From Paenibacillus sp. FSL W8-0186 (GTDB lineage: Bacteria; Bacillota; Bacilli; Paenibacillales; Paenibacillaceae), in NCBI RefSeq assembly GCF_037969765.1, contig NZ_CP150207.1, positions 4,617,001-4,681,000 on the forward strand: DNA of 64,000 nt, in the 5' to 3' direction. The position numbers and the translations under genes are program-made. How positions within the stretch are numbered: position 1 is the first letter of the stretch; every line of letters starts with the position of its first letter. Positions 16,682 through 26,228 of this stretch are shown here, in pieces. The notes below the pieces were generated by a model that made no database searches, had not been told where the DNA came from, and worked only from the letters and a program-made list of their open reading frames with translations.

Positions 16682-18139
16682 ATGATTATGTTGAAATCAT
16701 GGTACAAGTCAGCTGTAATCACCCTCCTTCTTCTTGCGCTTTGCCTGCCAAAGGCGGTATATGCAGACGGCAGCGCAATTGAGGCGGCGGAGGCCAGTGA
16801 CCTCGAGGTGTTGCAAGAGGTTCTGCAATTATTGAATGACAACAACCTTGAGGGGGTTCAAAGGGAAGAATTCATTGAAAACGCCATACGGGGCATGGTT
16901 TACACTTTAGATGACCCTTATTCGGATTATTACACGGAGGAAGAGCTCCAGGAGTTTGAGAATGATCTTAATCAGGAATACGTCGGCATCGGGATACTGC
17001 TCCGGTATGTCCAAGGCAAGCTCTACGTCACTGAGGTGCTCGACGGCTCTCCGGCGAAAGCGGCAGGTGTGCGCAAAGGGGATGTCATTACCAGCGTAGA
17101 CGGCTATCCCGTGACCAGTGTGGATGATATTTACCTCATTCAAGGCGAAGAGAATACGAAGGCTAGCATCACGATTAACCGGGGCGGCAGCAAGCTCTCC
17201 TTTCAGATTGCAAGATCCCACTTCGCTCTTCCGGCCGTTTCCAGCCGCATGATATCGGCAGGAGATATCGGGTACATCGCCATATCTTCGTTCTCTGACC
17301 AAGCGGATGAAGAGTTCGCTGTTCATTTGAGCAAGCTGCGCAAGTTAGGCATGAAATCTCTTGTTCTGGACCTCCGGGATAATTTGGGGGGATACGTGGA
17401 ATCGGCGCAAAACATCGCCAAGCATTTTATTAAAGACGGCGTGCTTATGTATATCGAGAGCCAGAACGGCATCCTGGAAGCCATTAAAATTTCGGAAGGC
17501 AGTTCGCTTAACATGCCGGTCGTCATTTTGACCAACGAGTGGACGGCCAGCGCCTCGGAGATTTTGACCGCAGCGCTGCGGGATAATGGCATCGCCAAGG
17601 TCGTAGGGACCCAGACTTACGGCAAAGCGCGGATCCAGAACATTTACTCATTGTCAAACGGCGGCTCACTGAAGATGACAATTATGAAATACTTAACGCC
17701 AAAGCGCGAGGATTTCAACTATATCGGCCTTGAGCCGGACGTAGAAGTGAATCTCAATCAGACCGCCCAACTCATTACAGCGATGCATCAAATCGGTCTT
17801 ACAAACATGGAAATCAGCGGAAATCCCTGGGAGCTGGACATTAACAACATATCCTTCAGCGGCTATCTTGACGTGATACAGGACGGCAGCAAAGTCTATG
17901 CATCCTCCCGTGTGCTCGCTGCGCTCGTTCAAGGCCAGGTATCCTGGACAGCAAATACCGGCGTGCTGACGATCACCGAGGGTTCGGGGAAAAAACAGCA
18001 ATTCAAACGGGATGCGGGCAGCGTCAAAATTCTTAACGACGAAACCTTTATCGAACTTGGCGTATTCAAGAAAAGTTATCCTAATGTCGATTGGAGCTAC
18101 CAGCAGGGACTATTGAAGCTGAAGGTGAAAACGAAGTAG
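16682..18139 (+). CDS. C-terminal processing (S41) protease with PDZ and copper-amine-oxidase-like domains
   Basis: 485 aa. Signal peptide (about residues 1-28, cleaved after VYA), then a helical linker, a PDZ domain (about 97-180) and an S41 peptidase core. The catalytic Ser290 in WTASASE and Lys315 in TYGKARIQ are 25 residues apart, as in CtpB. The C-terminal 110 residues look like the beta-rich copper amine oxidase N1-type domain that many Paenibacillus surface proteins carry. CtpB-type proteases cleave SpoIVFA/SpoIVFB regulators or other exported proteins; the target here is unknown. AAAGGA is correctly spaced from ATG 16682. Confidence 0.92.
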   Translation: MIMLKSWYKSAVITLLLLALCLPKAVYADGSAIEAAEASDLEVLQEVLQLLNDNNLEGVQREEFIENAIRGMVYTLDDPYSDYYTEEELQEFENDLNQEYVGIGILLRYVQGKLYVTEVLDGSPAKAAGVRKGDVITSVDGYPVTSVDDIYLIQGEENTKASITINRGGSKLSFQIARSHFALPAVSSRMISAGDIGYIAISSFSDQADEEFAVHLSKLRKLGMKSLVLDLRDNLGGYVESAQNIAKHFIKDGVLMYIESQNGILEAIKISEGSSLNMPVVILTNEWTASASEILTAALRDNGIAKVVGTQTYGKARIQNIYSLSNGGSLKMTIMKYLTPKREDFNYIGLEPDVEVNLNQTAQLITAMHQIGLTNMEISGNPWELDINNISFSGYLDVIQDGSKVYASSRVLAALVQGQVSWTANTGVLTITEGSGKKQQFKRDAGSVKILNDETFIELGVFKKSYPNVDWSYQQGLLKLKVKTK

Positions 18140-18210
18140 CAGTCCTCGGCATATCATGCAATTATACAGATGGATTAAGATGATCCCTGCTACGCTATAT
18201 CGGCAGCAAA

Positions 18211-18244
18211 AAAGACGTCCTTTCGAATTTCGAAGGACGTCTTT
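18211..18244. terminator. Bidirectional terminator between the Ctp protease and yutD
   Basis: A near-perfect palindrome, AAAGACGTCCTTTCGAA / TTCGAAGGACGTCTTT, with As before and Ts after. It serves two convergent genes. Confidence 0.88.
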
Positions 18245-18291
18245 CATTGTTGGGTTGTAAATAATATGCAGCTGCTCTGCAAGAGCCTGTC

Positions 18292-18672
18292 CTACAGTTG
18301 CTCAGAGGCATTCTCTGGACTCGGGGAAGCGGATGCCTTGGTGCTGCCTTTCTGTTCTCTTGGCTCTTTGTGTTCCTTATGCTCCTTATTGTCCCTTGCG
18401 TCCTTTGTCTTCTGAAGTACAAAATAAGCGCAGCCGAAATTGCAGTACTCATTGATGTAATCCGTGATTCCCGAGAAAGCGGTATCCCGGTTCGCCTTGG
18501 GATGATTATCGCGCAAAAAGCCTTTGAGCCTCAGCTTCTCGTAACCCCAGTCCCCAAGGATGTAATCGTACCGATCCAGTACTTCGCTGTACCTCTGCTT
18601 GAAGGCTTCGGCATCCCAAGCATTCTTGTAATTCTGAATCAGTTCGTATGATCTGCCACCGATTTGGATCAT
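18292..18672 (-). CDS. yutD: YutD family protein
   Basis: 126 aa from ATG 18672, behind AAGAGGGGG; the longer frame to 18795 overlaps lipA and is not needed. The conserved YutD core is visible: ELIQNYKNAWDAEAFKQRYSEVLDRYDYILGDWGY and CNFGCAYFVLQK. The C-terminal 35 residues are a low-complexity charged tail with KEHKEHKE repeats. YutD is a conserved small protein of unknown function. It directly follows lipA (25 bp apart), a gene order also found in B. subtilis. Confidence 0.88.
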   Translation of the reverse strand: MIQIGGRSYELIQNYKNAWDAEAFKQRYSEVLDRYDYILGDWGYEKLRLKGFLRDNHPKANRDTAFSGITDYINEYCNFGCAYFVLQKTKDARDNKEHKEHKEPREQKGSTKASASPSPENASEQL

Positions 18673-18697
18673 TCGGTATCCCCCTCTTGCCTTGCCC

Positions 18698-19597
18698 TCA
18701 AATTTCTGCCGGAACGACTTCCTGACGGCTCTTTGCCGACTTAACCTGCTCGTGGGCATGATAAGAGCTGCGTACAAGCGGGCCGGACTCCACATGACTG
18801 AAGCCGCGCTTCATGCCCTCTTCCTTCAGCTCGGCAAATTGTTCCGGCCGGTAGTATTTCTCCACATTTAAATGCTGCGGCGAAGGCTGCAAATACTGAC
18901 CGATCGTCAAAATATCGCAGTCCACGGCCCGCAAATCGTCCATCGCCTGCAAAATCTCGGACCATTCCTCGCCTACCCCCAGCATAATGCTGGATTTCGT
19001 AGGTATATCCGGCTGCATCGACTTGGCACGTCGAAGCAGCTCCAGGGAACGGCGGTATTTAGCCTTAGCGCGTACACGATCCGAAAGACGTTCGACCGTC
19101 TCAATGTTATGGTTCAAAATATCCGGCTTCGCGTCCATGACGATCCGCAGCGAATCCTCGTCGCCTAAGAAGTCGGGAATAAGCACCTCTACGCTGCAAA
19201 ACGGCATGCGCTTCCGCACAGCGCGGACTGTCTCCGCAAAGATAGATGCCCCTCCGTCCTTCAAGTCATCCCTTGCGACGCTGGTAACTACGCAGTGGCG
19301 CAGCCCCATCTTCTCTGCAGCCTCGGCAACGCGCTCGGGCTCCTGCAAATCCAGCTCCGTAGGCAGCCCGGTATTGACTGCGCAGAAGCGGCAGGCTCTC
19401 GTGCAGATATCGCCAAGAATCATGAATGTAGCCGTACGGTTGGCCCAGCATTCATATATATTTGGACAACGCGCTTCTTCGCATACCGTGTGCAGCGTCT
19501 TGGAACGCATCATCTCTTTGATTTCCTGATAATTATCGCCGGTCGTCAGTTTGATTCGAATCCAATCCGGTTTCGGTTCTTTAGCTAGTTTGGACAA
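18698..19597 (-). CDS. lipA: Lipoyl synthase
   Basis: 299 aa radical-SAM enzyme that inserts two sulfurs into protein-bound octanoate to make lipoate for 2-oxoacid dehydrogenases and glycine cleavage. Both [4Fe-4S] sites are present: the auxiliary cluster Cys39, Cys44 and Cys50, and the radical-SAM cluster Cys65, Cys69 and Cys72 (CTRACRFC). Length is normal. AGGTCTCTATTC-type spacing and a weak GAAGG precede the ATG. Co-directional with yutD and divergent from the lytH-like gene, as in B. subtilis. Confidence 0.96.
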   Translation of the reverse strand: MSKLAKEPKPDWIRIKLTTGDNYQEIKEMMRSKTLHTVCEEARCPNIYECWANRTATFMILGDICTRACRFCAVNTGLPTELDLQEPERVAEAAEKMGLRHCVVTSVARDDLKDGGASIFAETVRAVRKRMPFCSVEVLIPDFLGDEDSLRIVMDAKPDILNHNIETVERLSDRVRAKAKYRRSLELLRRAKSMQPDIPTKSSIMLGVGEEWSEILQAMDDLRAVDCDILTIGQYLQPSPQHLNVEKYYRPEQFAELKEEGMKRGFSHVESGPLVRSSYHAHEQVKSAKSRQEVVPAEI

Positions 19598-19771
19598 GAA
19601 TAGAGACCTTCCTTCTCTTGGAATAGGCTATAGCGCCATTATTATACCATGAATCCTATGGAAAAACCTCATTGACAAATGGAATAAAAAAACATCTTTT
19701 ATCCCAACCTAAAAAAACGCTGTTTCCCTATGGAGAATCGGCGACGGATTTTTAAAGGAGGAGATCTCATC

Positions 19772-20833
19772 TTGAGGTCGAGTTTATTCTTCGTCAGCAG
19801 GATTATTCCTTGCCTCGTTGGGGTGACGGTACTGACGTCATTATGGAACATTCCCGGTTTTGGCGCATCAGCAGCAGAAGCCCCCGGCAAGCCGGGCTCG
19901 TCTCTCCCCAAAAACGATTATGAGCTTAGACGGAGCTTGTACGAAGAAATTGGTTTGCTGACGCAGATTCCTTGGCACTGGCTGGCCGCGATCGATCAGT
20001 ATGAGCGGTCGATCACTCCGCGCAGCCAGCAGGCGGAGATGAACCATAGAATGATCCGAATCCGCTTTAAGGAAGCCGTGTGGGCGGGTCCCTTAAATCC
20101 CAACCCCAATGATATCAATCCCGCAACGATCGCCCTGTTCGGCGGCATCGGCAAAGATGCTTCTTCAGACGCAAAAGCCGACCCCACAAATGATCGGGAT
20201 GCTTTATATACGATGGCGGCTTATTTGCTTCACTTCGGTTATAGCGACGACGATATCCGCATCGCCCTCTGGCGCTATTACCAGAACGATTCGTCCGTCG
20301 AGCGGATTCGCCAGTTTGCTAAAATATACAAAACCTTTAACCGCATCGACCTTTCCGATAACGCTTTTCCGCTTCCCGTAACCAGCACCTATACATACCG
20401 GGACACGTGGGGAGACCGGCGCGGCTGGGGCGGACTGCGCACGCATGAAGGGACGGATCTGTTCGCCTCCTATGGCGTGCCCGTTCGCAGCGTTTGCTAC
20501 GGCATCGTCGAAACCAAAGGCTGGAATCCTTACGGAGGCTGGAGAATCGGAATTCGCGACTTGAACAATCGCTACCATTACTACGCACATTTACAAGGCT
20601 TCGATAAGAAAATCAATATCGGCGACACAGTCAGCCCTGGCCAGATGCTTGGCTGGGTAGGCAGCAGCGGCTACGGCCCTCCGGGTACACAAGGAAGATT
20701 CCCGCCCCATCTTCACTATGGCATCTATAAAGATACAGGAACGAGGGACTGGGCGTTTAACCCCTTCCCCCTGCTCCAGCAATGGGAAAAATCTGAAAAA
20801 GTGAAGAAGCAAAACAACAAGGGAGCCTCCTGA
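19772..20833 (+). CDS. lytH: M23 family cell-wall endopeptidase, LytH-like
   Basis: 353 aa from a TTG at 19772, eight bases after AAAGGAGGAGA; the ATG at 19730 has no ribosome-binding site. An N-terminal hydrophobic signal or anchor is followed by a 200-residue spacer and a C-terminal M23 domain. Zinc ligands are visible in HEGTD and HLHYG. Position next to divergent lipA and yunB matches B. subtilis lytH (yunA), an L-Ala-D-Glu endopeptidase that trims cortex peptidoglycan during sporulation. The name rests on that synteny plus domain content. Confidence 0.87.
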   Translation: MRSSLFFVSRIIPCLVGVTVLTSLWNIPGFGASAAEAPGKPGSSLPKNDYELRRSLYEEIGLLTQIPWHWLAAIDQYERSITPRSQQAEMNHRMIRIRFKEAVWAGPLNPNPNDINPATIALFGGIGKDASSDAKADPTNDRDALYTMAAYLLHFGYSDDDIRIALWRYYQNDSSVERIRQFAKIYKTFNRIDLSDNAFPLPVTSTYTYRDTWGDRRGWGGLRTHEGTDLFASYGVPVRSVCYGIVETKGWNPYGGWRIGIRDLNNRYHYYAHLQGFDKKINIGDTVSPGQMLGWVGSSGYGPPGTQGRFPPHLHYGIYKDTGTRDWAFNPFPLLQQWEKSEKVKKQNNKGAS

Positions 20834-20868
20834 TGGGCCACCCTTATTTTCCTAATATTTTATTTCTT

Positions 20869-21627
20869 TCACTCATGTCCGGGTTCCGTGCCTGAACTTG
20901 CTCCTGGCTGCTCCGGGATCGAAGGCAAAGCGATATTCGGTGCGTTCACGCCATTCTCGCCGACGGGATTGCCTTTGCTGTCGTAGTAATACATCGGAAC
21001 ATCTCCGACTACCAGCATATAGGATACCGGGATCTCCGTCTCCACGGCCTGAGCTCCCATATCGAATGGAACGACGACCGCCAGCTCCGTCCGCACCCGC
21101 AGGAACACCTCCACGAGAATCATATTGATTCCTGCCTCCTGGCGGCGCGTGTTCAGATCGACCTTTACGTCGCCTTTCGGCTCGATACGGATGGGGATGT
21201 TGGGGCCGAAGGAGGCCAGAATGGGACTACCCAGCGCCTGTCCTAAAGGGATATGCTCCGATAACCTAGACACATCATCAATCGTAGCCCGAACCGTCTG
21301 AATCGTATCAGACGTAATCTGCATATGCGCGGAGTAATTCAGCATGAAGCCGGTGATTTTGCCGGAGGAATCGGTCTTCCAATCGATCAGGTTATCGATT
21401 TGCTCCCGGTTGGCCACTTGGGCCGTAATCGCCTCATTTATCGATTCAGTGGCAATTTGTTTCACCCGGATCTGAGCCAGGTGCTTGATGGGACCGATCA
21501 TATTACGCTCCACATATTGGCCAAACAGCACGAAGGCCGTAACCAAAAAGACGAAAACAATAAACCAGATATTTCTCCTGCTGAGCTTTCCTCTTCTTCG
21601 GCTGTGCCATCCCCTTCTGATCCGCAT
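20869..21627 (-). CDS. yunB: Sporulation protein YunB
   Basis: 252 aa with a basic N-terminus, one membrane helix (about residues 20-38) and an exported domain. Recognised family segments are ASFGPNIPIRIEPKGDVKVD, NMILVEVFLRVRTEL and ETEIPVSYMLVVGDVP. YunB is a sigma-E-controlled protein needed for normal sporulation in B. subtilis; its molecular activity is unknown. GGGGGGAT precedes the ATG. It is convergent with lytH, the same neighbour as in B. subtilis though the orientation differs. Confidence 0.92.
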   Translation of the reverse strand: MRIRRGWHSRRRGKLSRRNIWFIVFVFLVTAFVLFGQYVERNMIGPIKHLAQIRVKQIATESINEAITAQVANREQIDNLIDWKTDSSGKITGFMLNYSAHMQITSDTIQTVRATIDDVSRLSEHIPLGQALGSPILASFGPNIPIRIEPKGDVKVDLNTRRQEAGINMILVEVFLRVRTELAVVVPFDMGAQAVETEIPVSYMLVVGDVPMYYYDSKGNPVGENGVNAPNIALPSIPEQPGASSGTEPGHE

Positions 21628-21725
21628 TCTCTATCCCCCCAGGCAGCGCTCAATTGCTTCACCACCCAGTTTATGCAGAACTATCATGAAAAAGAAGGAC
21701 TAACTCCCGGTCTGTACCTTCTCCA

Positions 21726-23978
21726 TCACCCCGAAATCTCCACAGGCTCCAGAAGCTCAAGCAGGCCCATATGCAGGCATGTCCGAACGGAAAGCCGCTT
21801 GGTTCCAGCAGCAAACCGCATTTCGATCAGATCGGCAGGACCGGATACCCTGATCACCTCTCCCGACCCAAATGCCCGGTGAAGAACCTGCATTCCAGGG
21901 GACAGTTCTTCTGCCGAACGGATTGTATTCGCGTTCATCGAGGGAGCCGCAGCAACAGCCCCGCCGCTGGCTATTTGCCGCCCGGAGTCCAGACTCACTT
22001 GAAGCCGCGGAGGATGCAGAATCGTCCGAACCTCGGTAAGGAACACAGATTCCGTCGCTTTCTCCCCTTCCCTTTGCTGATATGTCAGCAGCTCAAGCTG
22101 CGTCTTGGCTCTTGTCATGCCGACATAGAACAGCCGGGCCGCTTCCTCCATCAGCGCGCCGTTACGGTCGCCTCCCTTCAAATCCTCTTTGGATGGAATA
22201 ATGCCGTTAATCAGATCGATCATATATACATGCTTGAATTCCAGGCCTTTGGCGCTGTGGAAGGTCGAAAACGTGACGGCATGCTGACCTTTTCTAGATT
22301 TGGAGGACTTCAACAAAGCCTCCAAATGTTTGAGGCGCTGCGCGAACTCCTCCATTGTGTTCAAGGAATCCGCAATCTCCTCCAGCGAATTAAGGATGCC
22401 CAGCAAATATTCCTTCCGGAAGCCGAGACGCTCGCACATTTTATCAAGGGCCTTGTCATAACCCAGCTTCGTCCGAATGACATCTATCGCCTCTAAAGGC
22501 GGCATGCCTTTCATCTGTTCAAAAATCCACTTGCACTGCGGCAGCTGCCTCTGCTGGTAATCCTGCAATGGCACGTAATTCAACAAATTATCAAATACGG
22601 ATTCATTGTTGTTTATATCCTTTAATGCAGCCATCTGCTGCTTTGTAATATAGCCGTTGAATTTCGTATGAATGGCTTCCAGTATATCCGGCCTCCGGTC
22701 GGTATACGACATCCTCATGAAATTAAGAATATCCTGTACCACCCAATGCGAAAAAAAACGATTATCCGCATCACGCATGTAGAACGGAATCCCGGCGCGG
22801 TCAAATTGATTCATCAGATCAATGGAGGAAGCATTGTTCCGATATAGTACCGCTACCTCGCCCAAATTACCCAGCTTGCGAATTTCTTCGACTAAATACT
22901 TGGTTTGCTGCTTATAGTCGGGCAAGAGCTTGATAGAGATCGGCTGCCCCTCAGCGTTGTGCGTGAACATTTGCTTGTTATAACGGCTTTTGTTCCGTTG
23001 GATAAATTGATTGGCTGTCTCGACAATATTTTTTGAGGAACGATAGTTCTGTTCCATATATAGAATCCGCGCCTCCGGATACTTCTGCTGAAATTCCAGC
23101 AAATAGGACGGCTCCGCTCCTCGCCAGCTATAAATCGATTGGTCGTCATCCGCTACCACACATAAGTTCCGATGCACCGCTACCAGCTTTTCAACGATCG
23201 CATGCTGCACCAGCGACGTATCCTGACTTTCGTCTGTGAGCAAGTAATCATAGCGCCGCTGATATTTGCGAAGCAGTCTCGCATCTTTGCCGAGAATATC
23301 ATTAGCCATCGTCAGCATATCATCGAAATCGATGAGCAAACCGCTTGGATGCTTTATCTTATATTTTTCGTATTCGCTGAGGATTTGCTCCGCATGGCGC
23401 ACGCCGCAGGACACATCGCCCCGCTTGTTCTCCGGGATCATTTTATTTTTAATATAGCTAATATATGTCGTTAACTCTTCCAGTTGGTCATCTGTAATGT
23501 TCTCTCCTGTGACTGCCCTGAATATATCGCGCAATATCAATTTCTTATGCAAGTAGGGAGCTGCCAGTTCATCTGCCTCTCTCGGTTCTACATCATGATT
23601 CGCCCCATGCCCCTCGATCAATTGAAAGGATAATCCTTGAATGCGGAAGGATTCACGCACAATTTCGAAAGCCAGGCTGTGGATCGTGGAAAAATCAACG
23701 GGCGGCAGCTCCGGAAAAAATCGCTGATATCGCTCCTTCATATCCCCGGCTGACGCCCGGCTGAAGGTAATCGCCTTAATTCGCGAAGCCTGTGCTCCCT
23801 TCTCCTCAATCAGATAAGCGATCCGCATCAGCAGCGTCGTCGTCTTTCCCGAGCCGGGCGAAGCAAGCAGCAGCAAGGGGCCCTCCGTATGCAGAACCGC
23901 CTGCTGCTGCACTTCATTGAGATGAACAGCAATTTGCTGTTTTTTGCGTATAAAAAAGGGGTATTCTTGCTGCATCAC
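21726..23978 (-). CDS. UvrD/REP-type superfamily I DNA helicase
   Basis: 750 aa. Helicase motifs in order: Walker A GSGKTTTLL (near residue 43), motif Ia ITFSRASAGDM, motif II DYLLTDESQDT, motif III VADDDQSIYSWRGA, motif IV MEQNYRSSKNIVE, motif V TFHSAKGLEFKHVY and motif VI VGMTRAKTQL. It is a 3'-to-5' translocase related to PcrA but with a divergent central region and a C-terminal domain containing GMQVLHRAFGSGEVI (PcrA Tudor-like). The start codon is a GTG immediately after the nadE stop; ATG 23975 is the alternative. Probably co-translated with nadE. A second, canonical PcrA is expected elsewhere. Confidence 0.92.
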   Translation of the reverse strand: MMQQEYPFFIRKKQQIAVHLNEVQQQAVLHTEGPLLLLASPGSGKTTTLLMRIAYLIEEKGAQASRIKAITFSRASAGDMKERYQRFFPELPPVDFSTIHSLAFEIVRESFRIQGLSFQLIEGHGANHDVEPREADELAAPYLHKKLILRDIFRAVTGENITDDQLEELTTYISYIKNKMIPENKRGDVSCGVRHAEQILSEYEKYKIKHPSGLLIDFDDMLTMANDILGKDARLLRKYQRRYDYLLTDESQDTSLVQHAIVEKLVAVHRNLCVVADDDQSIYSWRGAEPSYLLEFQQKYPEARILYMEQNYRSSKNIVETANQFIQRNKSRYNKQMFTHNAEGQPISIKLLPDYKQQTKYLVEEIRKLGNLGEVAVLYRNNASSIDLMNQFDRAGIPFYMRDADNRFFSHWVVQDILNFMRMSYTDRRPDILEAIHTKFNGYITKQQMAALKDINNNESVFDNLLNYVPLQDYQQRQLPQCKWIFEQMKGMPPLEAIDVIRTKLGYDKALDKMCERLGFRKEYLLGILNSLEEIADSLNTMEEFAQRLKHLEALLKSSKSRKGQHAVTFSTFHSAKGLEFKHVYMIDLINGIIPSKEDLKGGDRNGALMEEAARLFYVGMTRAKTQLELLTYQQREGEKATESVFLTEVRTILHPPRLQVSLDSGRQIASGGAVAAAPSMNANTIRSAEELSPGMQVLHRAFGSGEVIRVSGPADLIEMRFAAGTKRLSVRTCLHMGLLELLEPVEISG

Positions 23979-24806
23979 CTATTTCCACCACGTATCAAAA
24001 GGCGTGGCCGGAAGCTCCCGCTTATGCCGGGAAATGGCATACCGCTTCTCGATGCTCGCTTTATCCTGCGGGTCAACGGCATTTCCCGTCAAATATTGAT
24101 CCAGCACCTCGTAGGAGATGCCGAGCTCGGTTTCGTCGGATTGCAGAGGTTTGTCATCCAGCAGATCGGCCGTCGGTATTTTCAGATAGAGTTGTTCAGC
24201 TGCCTTGAGCTCCATCAGAAGCTCGCGTCCTTGCCCCTTAGTCAGTCCAGCCAGCGGCAGCACATCGGCCCCCCCGTCACCGAACTTCGTAAAAAAGCCC
24301 GTGGCCGATTCAGCGGCATGATCTGTGCCTACGACCAGACAGCCGGTTTCTCCGCCGATGGCATATTGTACGATCATGCGCATGCGCGCTTTGGCGTTGC
24401 CTTTATTGAAATCAGATAGTTTTTGGCCGGTGCTCTGTTCTACCACGTTAGCCAGAGCCAAGACAGGCTCCTGAATGTTAACGACAAATTCCCGGTCCGC
24501 CTGAATGAATTCCATGGCCGCCACGGCATCGGCTTCATCCTTCTGCACCCCATAAGGCAGGCGCACCGCATAGAATGTCGCCTCGTACCCCTCGGCACGG
24601 AGCTCCTCTACCGCCAATTGCGCCAGCCGGCCGGCCAGCGTGGAGTCCTGGCCTCCGCTAATGCCTAGAACATAACCCTTCGCACTAGCCTTTTTGCAAT
24701 AAGCTTTTAAGAAGTCGATCCGGCTGCGGATTTCCGCTTGTACATCGATGCTCGGCTTGACATGTAATGCTTCAGTGATTTGTTTTTGAGTATGATCGAT
24801 TGACAT
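23979..24806 (-). CDS. nadE: NH3-dependent NAD+ synthase
   Basis: 275 aa, the bacterial ammonia-using form. It adenylates and amidates nicotinate adenine dinucleotide. The P-loop SGGQDST is at residues 50-56, and the other conserved segments ([42 protein letters not shown]) are intact. The length matches B. subtilis NadE (272 aa). The stop codon touches the start of the helicase gene, with no spacer. Confidence 0.96.
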   Translation of the reverse strand: MSIDHTQKQITEALHVKPSIDVQAEIRSRIDFLKAYCKKASAKGYVLGISGGQDSTLAGRLAQLAVEELRAEGYEATFYAVRLPYGVQKDEADAVAAMEFIQADREFVVNIQEPVLALANVVEQSTGQKLSDFNKGNAKARMRMIVQYAIGGETGCLVVGTDHAAESATGFFTKFGDGGADVLPLAGLTKGQGRELLMELKAAEQLYLKIPTADLLDDKPLQSDETELGISYEVLDQYLTGNAVDPQDKASIEKRYAISRHKRELPATPFDTWWK

Positions 24807-24966
24807 TTTAATACGTAGCTCCCTTCTACCTCTCTATAAACTTATCATTACCCCAAACGGCTTGAAAAGCCATCTTTCCGTAGAAACTTGCCCAAGTCGC
24901 GATTTGCCCTCTGTCTGCCCGTTTATTGTACCATGCTCATCTTCAACAGAACTCAGATCGCAGCGT

Positions 24967-24992
24967 AAAAAGTCCCCAATTACTGGGGACTT
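24967..24992 (-). terminator. Intrinsic terminator that contains the stop codon of the gene it ends
   Basis: The stem AAGTCCCC / GGGGACTT on the minus strand is followed by TTTTTA. The TAA of the preceding coding sequence (24980-24982) falls in the loop. Confidence 0.8.
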
Positions 24993-25615
24993 GAACCTGT
25001 GATTGCATGGTATATATTTTCAAATCCGTACCGGTCCACGAACTTAGCAAAGGGCTCTCTTCTTTTACCCTGCCCCGAATAGATTTCAATGATTTGTTCA
25101 ACAGCACCATACAGCTCCTCTGGCGTCGCCTCCTCCAAGAGCAAAACACCGACCCTGGCATCTGCCCCCTTGGATTTGCCGCCAATATAAAGATTGTACC
25201 CGCCTCTGACCTTCATTACGCCTATATCATGAATTAAAGGCTCGCCGCACCCAATGAGACAGCCTGTATACGCCGGACGAAGCGTAAAAGGAACTGGCCT
25301 GCCCGCCAATATTCTATTCAGCTCGACGGCTACCGGCATGCCTTCTTCCTCAGCTCCTTTACAAAAATTGCAGGTCCTTAAGCTTTTTACAAAGTTTCCA
25401 ACAGGATAACACGCAAGTCCAACTTGCTCAAACTCCTCCTTGAGCATCACTACATCGCTTTCAGGCACCGTAATATATAATTGCTGAAAAGTGGTTAACT
25501 CTAATTCGTCATTTTCATGCATGTATTTTGTAATAACAGCCAGCTGTTTTGCATTCAATTTTGAACCGAATCCAATGCCGCCATTAATGGCTATCTTAAC
25601 ATTCGAATCCTCCAT
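24980..25615 (-). CDS. Half-size sulfite/nitrite reductase-like iron-sulfur protein
   Basis: 211 aa from ATG 25615, behind GGAGGGAGAGGG. It has one ferredoxin-like half-domain (residues 1-75) followed by the cluster region: Cys82, Cys85 (TCNFCKG) and Cys119, Cys123 (TGCLIGCGEP), the pattern that binds a [4Fe-4S] cluster and bridges to siroheme. It is less than half the length of assimilatory sulfite or nitrite reductases, so it is a single-repeat form. Electron donor and substrate are unknown. The promoter has a CsoR/CstR-type operator between -35 and -10, suggesting induction by copper or by persulfide rather than by nitrate. Confidence 0.8.
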   Translation of the reverse strand: MEDSNVKIAINGGIGFGSKLNAKQLAVITKYMHENDELELTTFQQLYITVPESDVVMLKEEFEQVGLACYPVGNFVKSLRTCNFCKGAEEEGMPVAVELNRILAGRPVPFTLRPAYTGCLIGCGEPLIHDIGVMKVRGGYNLYIGGKSKGADARVGVLLLEEATPEELYGAVEQIIEIYSGQGKRREPFAKFVDRYGFENIYHAITGSSPQ

Positions 25616-25661
25616 ACCCTCTCCCTCCTTCTCATTTAAAAACATTCATAACCCAAAAACA

Positions 25662-25690
25662 ATAATAACATACCCCCGGTGGGTATTCAA
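25662..25690 (-). promoter_or_regulatory. Promoter with CsoR/CstR-type operator for the sulfite-reductase-like gene
   Basis: Minus strand: -35 TTGAAT (25690-25685), a 17-base spacer, and -10 TATTAT (25667-25662). The spacer largely overlaps the palindrome ATACCCCCGGTGGGTAT (25670-25686), i.e. ATACCC-N5-GGGTAT. This is the architecture recognised by CsoR-family repressors (copper CsoR or persulfide CstR). Confidence 0.75.
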
Positions 25691-25700
25691 CGGAATATAA

Positions 25701-25733
25701 AAAGCTGCTGGAACAACATCCAGCAGCTTTCGT
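25701..25733 (-). terminator. Intrinsic terminator of the ArsR-family gene
   Basis: The stem AAAGCTGCTGGA / TCCAGCAGCTTT is perfect over twelve pairs, with a six-base loop and AT-rich flank. Confidence 0.78.
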
Positions 25734-25796
25734 ACTTTGCATATATTCTTAAAGCAAGCCATCACTGGAATGCCCACAGTGCATCCGAAAAATGAG

Positions 25797-26168
25797 CTAG
25801 CCATGTTTAATATGCTGGAGCGTTTGCAGAAAAATCTGCTCGATATGCTCATCATCCAGGGAATAAAACACCGTCTTGCCTTCCTTCCGCCTCTTAACAA
25901 TGCGCATGTTGCGGAGTATTCTCAGTTGATGGGAAATGGCCGATTGCCCCATGTCGAGAAGCACCGTGAGATCCTGCACGCATAATTCCTTTTGCAGCAG
26001 AGCATCCATAATACGAAGACGAGTAGGGTCACTAAAGGTCTTGAACCAGTTGGCCATCTCCGAAGAGGTCTCCTGATCCATAAGTGAAGTGCGCAGGGAT
26101 TGCAGATTCGCCTCTTCTTCCGGGCAGGCCGCATCGTATTTATTAATTGTTTTAACGGGTTTGTCCAT
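25797..26168 (-). CDS. ArsR/SmtB family zinc/cobalt-type repressor (CzrA-like)
   Basis: 123 aa winged-helix repressor. The DNA-recognition helix is in MGQSAISHQLRILRNMRIV. The alpha-5 metal site of CzrA is preserved: Asp106-x-His108 and His119-x-x-His122, with the same spacing as in S. aureus CzrA. One Cys sits in ELCVQDL (Cys63) and one near the N-terminus (Cys15), a reduced remnant of the CadC-type site. So zinc or cobalt is the expected inducer. It is divergent from the CDF exporter, with a 12-2-12 operator between them. Confidence 0.92.
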   Translation of the reverse strand: MDKPVKTINKYDAACPEEEANLQSLRTSLMDQETSSEMANWFKTFSDPTRLRIMDALLQKELCVQDLTVLLDMGQSAISHQLRILRNMRIVKRRKEGKTVFYSLDDEHIEQIFLQTLQHIKHG

Positions 26169-26228
26169 TTATTCAATCACCGCCTATAGGGCTTATTATA
26201 TATTCTGCTTCCAAAAATAGAAACTTGG

